A stretch of DNA of 27,968 bases, from NCBI GenBank assembly GCA_964621265.1, contig CAZULQ010000025.1, positions 1-27,968 on the forward strand, written 5' to 3'. The stretch is from Porcipelethomonas sp964621265 (GTDB taxonomy: Bacteria > Bacillota > Clostridia > Oscillospirales > Ruminococcaceae). Positions 23,280 through 27,968 of the stretch are shown here, piece by piece; the first letter of the stretch is position 1, and each line of letters begins with the position of its first letter. Position numbers and translations under genes: made by a program. The notes beneath the pieces were generated by a model. That model saw only the letters and a program-made list of their open reading frames with translations, made no database searches and had not been told where the DNA came from.

Positions 23280-24083
23280 ATGAACAAGAGAACTCCATGG
23301 GAAAGACAGGAGCTGCTTCGTGAAAAGGGGCGTCCGACAATAAATGATTATATTCCGCTTATCTTTGACGAGTTTTACGAAATGCACGGCGACCGTTTTT
23401 ACGGTGACGACGCGGCAATCTTAGGCGGTATTGCAAGCCTTGACGGCATTCCTGTAACGGTTATTGCCGAAGTCAAGGGCAGGGATTTGAACGAAAACAA
23501 GAAAACCAATTTCGCCATGCCACATCCTGAGGGATACAGAAAGGCGCTGAGACTTGCAAAGCAGGCTGAGAAGTTCCACAGACCTGTCATCTGCTTTATT
23601 GATACTCCCGGTGCATTCTGCGGCATTGAGGCTGAGGAAAGAGGACAGGGCGAGGCAATCGCTAAAAACCTTATGGAATTTATGCGACTTAGAACACCTG
23701 TTACATCAGTAGTACTCGGCGAAGGCGGAAGCGGCGGTGCGCTTGCGCTCGGCGTGTGCGACAAGCTTGCCATGCTTGAAAACGCTCTCTACTCGGTTAT
23801 TTCACCGAGAGGTGCGGCAAGTATTCTCTGGAAGGACGCTTCAAGAGAAAGAGAAGCCTGCGAAATCCTGAGAATTACAGCTGAAGATATGCTTGAAATG
23901 GGCGTTGCTGAGGCTATAATCGAAGAACCTAACGGTAGTGCACATTACGATTTATATAAAATAGCAGAAAATATCAAGGAATTTTTGTCAGATACTATAA
24001 AGGAAAATTTGCAAAAAGATATTGACATTTTGCTCGAAGCAAGGTACACTAAGTTTAGGAAAATCGGAGAGTTCACAGAGTGA
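23280..24083 (+). CDS. accA: Acetyl-CoA carboxylase carboxyltransferase, alpha subunit
   Basis: Partner of AccD; transfers CO2 from carboxybiotin to acetyl-CoA. The 267-aa protein starts in the AccA core with RPTINDYIPLIFDEF, has FIDTPGAFCG near residue 105, the oxyanion-hole segment GEGGSGGALALGV, and YSVISPRGAAS. It is shorter at the N-terminus than the 319-aa enteric protein, as usual in Firmicutes clusters. A promoter for acpP lies inside its 3' end. Confidence 0.96.
   Translation: MNKRTPWERQELLREKGRPTINDYIPLIFDEFYEMHGDRFYGDDAAILGGIASLDGIPVTVIAEVKGRDLNENKKTNFAMPHPEGYRKALRLAKQAEKFHRPVICFIDTPGAFCGIEAEERGQGEAIAKNLMEFMRLRTPVTSVVLGEGGSGGALALGVCDKLAMLENALYSVISPRGAASILWKDASREREACEILRITAEDMLEMGVAEAIIEEPNGSAHYDLYKIAENIKEFLSDTIKENLQKDIDILLEARYTKFRKIGEFTE
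24022..24050 (+). promoter_or_regulatory. Internal promoter for acpP inside accA
   Basis: TTGACA (24022-24027), a 17-nt spacer, TACACT (24045-24050), within the last 60 bases of accA. Start would be about 24057, leaving a leader of about 95 bases with a TATATAGGC/GCCTTTATATA hairpin (24101-24125). It would let ACP be made in excess over the enzymes. Confidence 0.65.
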
Positions 24084-24153
24084 CACTTTTCACAATAAGT
24101 TATATAGGCAAGAAGCCTTTATATAAAATATAGACAATGGAGGAAGAAATAAG

Positions 24154-24381
24154 ATGGTTTTTGACAAGGTAAAGGATATTATCGTTGACCAGCTTGATGT
24201 TGAAGAAGACGTAGTTAAGATGGAGGCTGTTATTATTGATGACCTCGGTGCTGACTCACTCGACGTTGTTGACTTAGTAATGTCAATCGAAGAAGAATTC
24301 GATATCGAAATTCCTGACGAAGCTGTTGAAGGCATCAAGACAGTTGGCGACATTGTAAGCTACATCGAAAATAACCAGTAA
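24154..24381 (+). CDS. acpP: Acyl carrier protein
   Basis: Small acidic carrier that holds acyl chains as thioesters during fatty acid synthesis. The 75-aa protein has the phosphopantetheine site LGADSLD with S35, followed by the acidic helix II (VVDLVMSIEEEFDIEIPD) that binds the Fab enzymes. A GGAGGAAG site precedes the ATG. It closes the cluster, with its own probable promoter upstream and a strong terminator downstream. Many clusters place acpP next to fabH or fabD; here it is last. Confidence 0.97.
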   Translation: MVFDKVKDIIVDQLDVEEDVVKMEAVIIDDLGADSLDVVDLVMSIEEEFDIEIPDEAVEGIKTVGDIVSYIENNQ

Positions 24382-24393
24382 TTTAATTATAAC

Positions 24394-24429
24394 AAAAAAG
24401 AGACTCCTTTTTTAGGGAGTCTCTTTTTT
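24394..24429. terminator. Bidirectional terminator between acpP and the XRE gene
   Basis: A 14-bp stem of AAAAAAGAGACTCC with its complement (24394-24407 with 24416-24429) gives a T6 tail on both strands. It ends the fab operon and, in reverse, the DUF2975-XRE operon. Confidence 0.92.
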
Positions 24430-24431
24430 GT

Positions 24432-24650
24432 TTATTCGGGTGTGTCGCCCGGCTGATATTCAAGTATGTCACCCGGCTGACATTCAAGTGCACGGCATAT
24501 TGCCGCAAGGGTTGAAAACCTTATCGCACTTGCCTTGCCTGTCTTGAGCTTTGAAAGGTTGACGTTGCTTACTCCGACCTTTTCGCTCAGTTCGTTGAGG
24601 CTTATTTTCCTGTCTGCCATGACCCTGTCAAGTCTTACAATTATTTCCAT
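24432..24650 (-). CDS. XRE-family regulator, YozG type
   Basis: A 72-aa Cro/CI helix-turn-helix protein. The HTH lies at about residues 17-38 (SLNELSEKVGVSNVNLSKLKTG), followed by FSTLAAICRALECQPGDILEY, the usual end of YozG-like small regulators. A tandem duplication adds a second QPGD octapeptide to the C-terminus. It follows the DUF2975 gene by 9 bases, and its AAGGAG site overlaps that gene's stop codon. The pair corresponds to the YoaS-YozG arrangement common in Firmicutes, where the regulator probably controls its own operon; the function is not established. Confidence 0.9.
   Translation of the reverse strand: MEIIVRLDRVMADRKISLNELSEKVGVSNVNLSKLKTGKASAIRFSTLAAICRALECQPGDILEYQPGDTPE
24444..24491. 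repeat. 24-bp tandem duplication at the end of the XRE gene
   Basis: Bases 24444-24467 and 24468-24491 are adjacent copies with four mismatches. In the protein this doubles the QPGD octapeptide. The length is a multiple of three, so the frame is kept. Confidence 0.85.
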
Positions 24651-24659
24651 ATTCTCTCC

Positions 24660-25325
24660 TTAAACCATATCATCGTTTTCCTGCTGGAGCTTAGCGCCGT
24701 ATGAGAAAATCTGAGTGATGAGAATTACAACAACCGCAAAGAGTACTGCAGTAAGTGAAACTGAATCTGATGAAAGGCATGTAATAGCAGCCCATGGGAT
24801 AAGTGAATAGCCGAAACGCTTCATGCGTGTGATTACATTTTCTTCAAAAGGCGATGTACATGTACTGAAAGCCTTTGCAAGCTTGTAGCCGAAAATTGCA
24901 ACAACTAAAATTGCTCCGAGTAAAACCGCTCCGACGAATGCCGCAGCACCAAGGCTGAGAGTTATAATGCGTGTGTTGGCATTGTCAGCGCCTGCATTTG
25001 CATTGATTGCTACAACGCCGTTTTCAGCTTCGTTGACCTTGACGTCGAGGAACACGTCAAGAAAATCCAGGTCAATGTTGTCTGCTCCCTCAAGCTCCTC
25101 AAAATCGTCTGCGTCAAGAAGAAGCGGTGCTTTGTCTGTGTCAATCATGATTTCTGCCGATGCGTTTCCGTTTACTGTTATAAAGTCCTTTGGCATTGCA
25201 AGTAATGCACTGCCTGCGAGTATTGCGCCTACAATTCCGCAGATGATTACAATTTCAAAAAGGATTATAACCACTCTGCTTACCTTACCGATTGTGTTGA
25301 TTCGTTTAATGTTCTTGTTTTCCAT
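24660..25325 (-). CDS. DUF2975-family membrane protein (YoaS-like)
   Basis: A 221-aa integral membrane protein with predicted helices at about 17-43, 122-147, 172-187 and 189-207. An acidic extracytoplasmic-type loop (about 45-118) holds many Asp and Glu. The end FSYGAKLQQENDD is the hallmark of DUF2975 proteins, which are typically encoded beside a YozG-like XRE regulator, as here. Role unknown; the pairing suggests membrane sensing or a toxin-like partner, but this is speculation. The ATG has AAGGAG seven bases upstream and a near-consensus promoter (25402-25374). Confidence 0.85.
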   Translation of the reverse strand: MENKNIKRINTIGKVSRVVIILFEIVIICGIVGAILAGSALLAMPKDFITVNGNASAEIMIDTDKAPLLLDADDFEELEGADNIDLDFLDVFLDVKVNEAENGVVAINANAGADNANTRIITLSLGAAAFVGAVLLGAILVVAIFGYKLAKAFSTCTSPFEENVITRMKRFGYSLIPWAAITCLSSDSVSLTAVLFAVVVILITQIFSYGAKLQQENDDMV

Positions 25326-25373
25326 AATAATCTCCTTATCACTAAAAAATATTTTTTCTCAGCTGATGTACAC

Positions 25374-25402
25374 AGTATAGCACCTGTTTTAACGTTTGTC
25401 AA
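25374..25402 (-). promoter_or_regulatory. Promoter of the DUF2975-XRE operon
   Basis: On the minus strand TTGACA (25402-25397), a 17-nt spacer, TATACT (25379-25374). It is strong enough to need repression, consistent with autoregulation by the XRE protein. Confidence 0.85.
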
Positions 25403-25407
25403 TTAGT

Positions 25408-25515
25408 ATTTATCGAATTTCATTAAATATCGGCATACTGTACAATTGCGCACGCAATTCTGACACGCTCTTTTATGCAATATAAACGATAATAAATTAA
25501 TGTTATTCGATAAAT
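25408..25515. promoter_or_regulatory. Inverted repeats between the DUF2975 and feoB genes
   Basis: ATTTATCGAAT (25408-25418) recurs as its exact reverse complement at 25505-25515. Between them is the 16-base palindrome AATTGCG-CA-CGCAATT (25444-25459). An AT-rich GATAATAA...TTATTC stretch (about 25489-25508) faintly recalls an iron-regulator box. These are candidate operators for the divergent DUF2975 and feoB units. The first repeat lies just upstream of the DUF2975 -35 box. A clear feoB promoter was not found: a TATAAT at 25584-25589 lacks a good -35. Confidence 0.4.
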
Positions 25516-25619
25516 AATATTCGTTTTGCGATATTGAGAAGTCTTTTTCGCTCCTTTATGTATCGGACATTCTGTGTTTGTCATATAATTTCCCGATGAG
25601 AACTGATAAGGAGGAAACT

Positions 25620-27716
25620 ATGAATAACACTTCAAAGCAACAGGCAAAGGAGAAGGAATACCTCGTTGCTCTCGCAGGAAACCCGAACGTCGGGAAATCG
25701 ACTGTGTTCAATGCCCTCACGGGACTTCGCCAGCATACAGGCAACTGGGCGGGCAAGACGGTCACAAACGCCTCGGGGAAATATGTGCATAACGGGATAG
25801 GCTATACTCTGACAGACCTGCCGGGAACCTATTCTCTTTTTGCGCACTCCGCCGAGGAAAAGGCGGCAAGGGATTTTCTCTGCTTTTCGGAGCCCGACGC
25901 TGTAATCGTTGTCTGTGACGCAACCTGTCTTGAGCGAAACCTCAATCTGCTTTTGCAGACTATGGAAATAACGTCAAGGACTGTTCTTTGCATAAATCTG
26001 CTTGACGAGGCTGAGAAAAAGGGGATAAGCGTTGATACAGAAAAGCTGTCTGAGATTCTCGGCATACCCGTTGTCGGGGTTACGGCACGGGAGGGCAGGG
26101 GACTTGATAATTTAATGGATATGGTGGAGCATGTTATAAAGAATCCGCCACAGAATGTTTTTCTGCCGTCTTACAGCCGTTCTCTCGAGGAGGAGATAAC
26201 AAGGCTTACAAACCGTCTCACGCCCGTTACAGGCGGCAGAATCTCGCCCAGATGGACTGCCCTGCGGCTTATTGACAGAGATGACACTCTCATAGAATCG
26301 CTCAACGGATTTCTTGATACTGATATAGAAGATGAAATTTTCGGTACGCTTAATCTGTGCCGTGAAGCACTTGCAAGAAAAAGCTATAACCCTCAGAGTA
26401 TCTCTGACGAGATTATTTCGGGCATTATCCACGCCGCCGAGAAGATTTCCTCGGAAAGCGTTACATACAGTAATCCTGAATACTATGAACGTGACAGGCG
26501 CATCGACAGGATACTTACAAGCAGAATTTTCGGTATACCTATAATGCTCGGTATTCTGGGCGTTATTTTCTGGATTACGATTGTCGGGGCGAATTACCCC
26601 TCAGGACTTCTCTCTGACCTGCTTTTTTCTCTCGGCGATAAGCTTTCGTCGTTCCTTGCTGATGCAGGCTGTCACGAAAAGGTTGTAAGCCTTGCCGTTG
26701 ACGGCGTCTACCGCACACTCGCATGGGTCGTATCTGTCATGCTGCCGCCTATGGCGATTTTCTTTCCGCTGTTCACTCTTTTAGAGGACGTTGGCTATCT
26801 TCCCCGTGCGGCATTCAATCTTGACAGACAGTTCCGTCGTGCAAACGCATGCGGAAAACAGGCTCTTACAATGTGTATGGGCTTTGGGTGCAACGCCGCA
26901 GGGGTAACGGGGTGCCGTATCATAGATTCGCCCAGAGAGCGTCTCATTGCGATGCTGACAAACTGCTTTGTGCCCTGTAACGGACGTTTCCCGTCGCTCA
27001 TATCCATTATAACGATTTTCTTTGCGGCGTCAGCGTCGGGCGTCGGAAAAACCCTGACCTCCGCACTGATTCTTCTTGGTGTTATCGTGGCGGGCGTTCT
27101 GGCAACGCTTTTGGTGTCGTGGATTTTATCGCGCACCGTTTTAAAGGGGGTGCCGTCCGCTTTCACGCTTGAACTTCCGCCATACCGCCGTCCGCAGATT
27201 GGCAGAGTTATCGTGCGTTCAGTTTTCGATAGGACGATTTTCGTGCTCGGGAGAGCGTGTGCAGTTGCGGCACCCGCAGGACTTGTGATTTGGATTCTCG
27301 CTAACGTTGATATAGGCGGCACAGCGGTCTTGAGTCACCTTGCAGAATTTCTGGAGGCGCCCGGCAGGTTTCTGGGCATGGACGGGAAAATTCTTCTTGC
27401 GTTTATACTTGGCTTTCCTGCTAACGAAATCGTAATCCCGATTATGCTTATGTGCTACACGTCATCGGGAATGCTTCTTGAGGCTGAGAGCACCAATGCC
27501 CTCGGCGAGCTTCTTGCCGCAAACGGCTGGACGCACATTACGGCTGTATGCGTGCTGATTTTTATAATGTTCCATTTTCCGTGCTCCACAACCTGTCTTA
27601 CAATCAAAAAGGAAACGGGAAGTTTTAAGTGGACAGCGGCGGCAATTCTTCTTCCGACTCTTTTCGGAGCAATTTTGTGCGCACTTGTTTCAAATATTGC
27701 GGGGATTTTTGTCTGA
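25620..27716 (+). CDS. feoB: Ferrous iron transporter FeoB
   Basis: Polytopic membrane protein importing Fe2+, with a cytosolic N-terminal G domain. The 698-aa product shows G1 GNPNVGKST (20-28), the switch I region HTGNWAGKTV (39-48), G3 DLPGTYSL (66-73), G4 NLLD (126-129), and from about 310 the membrane domain with Gate motifs (MGFGCNAAGVTGCR and LGFPANEIVIPI). The C-terminal segment has FPCSTTCLTIKKETGS. The ATG at 25620 follows AAGGAGG; an upstream TTG in frame has no such site. The switch I motif differs from the more common GNWPGVTVE. No FeoA is encoded in the window. Substrate Fe2+ is likely, but some FeoB relatives move Mn2+. Confidence 0.94.
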   Translation: MNNTSKQQAKEKEYLVALAGNPNVGKSTVFNALTGLRQHTGNWAGKTVTNASGKYVHNGIGYTLTDLPGTYSLFAHSAEEKAARDFLCFSEPDAVIVVCDATCLERNLNLLLQTMEITSRTVLCINLLDEAEKKGISVDTEKLSEILGIPVVGVTAREGRGLDNLMDMVEHVIKNPPQNVFLPSYSRSLEEEITRLTNRLTPVTGGRISPRWTALRLIDRDDTLIESLNGFLDTDIEDEIFGTLNLCREALARKSYNPQSISDEIISGIIHAAEKISSESVTYSNPEYYERDRRIDRILTSRIFGIPIMLGILGVIFWITIVGANYPSGLLSDLLFSLGDKLSSFLADAGCHEKVVSLAVDGVYRTLAWVVSVMLPPMAIFFPLFTLLEDVGYLPRAAFNLDRQFRRANACGKQALTMCMGFGCNAAGVTGCRIIDSPRERLIAMLTNCFVPCNGRFPSLISIITIFFAASASGVGKTLTSALILLGVIVAGVLATLLVSWILSRTVLKGVPSAFTLELPPYRRPQIGRVIVRSVFDRTIFVLGRACAVAAPAGLVIWILANVDIGGTAVLSHLAEFLEAPGRFLGMDGKILLAFILGFPANEIVIPIMLMCYTSSGMLLEAESTNALGELLAANGWTHITAVCVLIFIMFHFPCSTTCLTIKKETGSFKWTAAAILLPTLFGAILCALVSNIAGIFV

Positions 27717-27736
27717 AAATAATTTTTCAGCACCCC

Positions 27737-27776
27737 AAAAACGGAGTCTGATTGCAAAATCGGCTCTGTTTTTGTT
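27737..27776 (+). terminator. Intrinsic terminator of feoB
   Basis: AAAAACGGAG (27737-27746) pairs with CTCTGTTTTT (27764-27773, one G-U pair), and an inner GATT/AATC helix closes the loop. A T-rich tail follows. Confidence 0.8.
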
Positions 27777-27846
27777 TATGTTGCTGTAAGACAGAGAGTT
27801 GTAATAACTATTAGTTGTGCATGTGTACAAACCGCGTTTAAAGGCG

Positions 27847-27875
27847 TTGACAAAACGTGTTGAATTGTGTATAAT
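27847..27875 (+). promoter_or_regulatory. Strong promoter of the tRNA-Pro unit
   Basis: TTGACA (27847-27852), a 17-nt spacer, TATAAT (27870-27875), both perfect. The 5' leader has a GCTGA/TCAGC hairpin (27882-27900) before the mature tRNA, as often seen ahead of RNase P sites. Confidence 0.9.
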
Positions 27876-27913
27876 AATAAAGCTGATTGACGAGGTCAGC
27901 GAAAAGAAAATAA

Positions 27914-27968
27914 CGAGGCGTAACTCAGTTTGGTAGAGTGCTTGGTTTGGGACCAAGATGCCGCAGGT
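27914..27968 (+). tRNA. tRNA-Pro (anticodon TGG), 5' part, cut by window end
   Basis: The 5' acceptor strand CGAGGCG is followed by the D arm (AACTCAGTTTGGTAGAGT) and an anticodon stem CTTGG/CCAAG (27941-27945 with 27953-27957) around TTTGGGA. The anticodon is TGG at 27948-27950. The variable loop and start of the T arm (GCAGGT) are present; the rest lies beyond the window. Confidence 0.93.

Noticed and set aside
1..27968. CRISPR arrays, rRNA genes, full insertion sequences or prophage genes
   Set aside because: No regularly spaced repeats, rRNA segments, transposases or phage structural genes were seen anywhere in the window.

Overview
The window reads as chromosomal DNA of a low-to-moderate GC Gram-positive gut anaerobe, most likely in the Ruminococcaceae/Oscillospiraceae of the Clostridia. 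The support is strong AGGAGG-type ribosome binding sites, sigma-A promoters with 17-nt spacers, many intrinsic terminators, FabK as the enoyl reductase, a complete acc-fab cluster, a YozG/DUF2975 pair and a short MetH with a separate activation protein. Family and genus are inference. Both ends lie inside tRNA genes (Gly-GCC on the left, Pro-UGG on the right), so the window may be a contig that broke at tRNA repeats. The first 49 bases are a fold-back palindrome that is probably an assembly artefact.

Layout. 1-1830: tRNA-Gly remnant, tadA and an amidohydrolase. 1835-2195: a degenerate copy of a two-promoter RNA element. 2229-6895: ung-metF-MetH activation protein-metH, an operon joining uracil repair to methyl-folate/B12 methionine synthesis, with clear promoter and terminator. 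7002-9552: glgP as a single-gene unit. 9579-11474: an intracellular GH13 alpha-glucanase, which with GlgP would degrade glycogen or maltodextrin. 11491-11812: the intact copy of the RNA element, carrying a 31-codon membrane-peptide gene that faces an antisense-type RNA, i.e. a likely type I toxin-antitoxin module. 14665-11854 (minus): fabD-aroE-aroK-nitroreductase. 14782-24381 (plus): fabH-fabK-unknown two-TM protein-fabG-fabF-accB-fabZ-accC-accD-accA-acpP, nearly all of type II fatty acid synthesis plus acetyl-CoA carboxylase. 25402-24432 (minus): DUF2975 membrane protein and YozG-type XRE regulator. 25620-27776: feoB. 27847-end: promoter and start of tRNA-Pro.

The housekeeping genes are ordinary. 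The most interesting material is between them. Two inverted copies of a roughly 320-360 bp element lie 9.6 kb apart, at 1835-2195 and 11491-11812. Each has two perfectly spaced convergent promoters whose early transcribed regions are near-copies of each other. The right copy encodes a 31-aa hydrophobic peptide with a Shine-Dalgarno masked by a hairpin. The left copy has lost the peptide gene but kept both promoters and the small RNA. Also notable: fabD has left the fab operon and an unrecognised AT-rich membrane-protein gene sits in its usual slot, and the fabD -10 box lies inside a 21-nt palindrome in the shared fabD/fabH control region.
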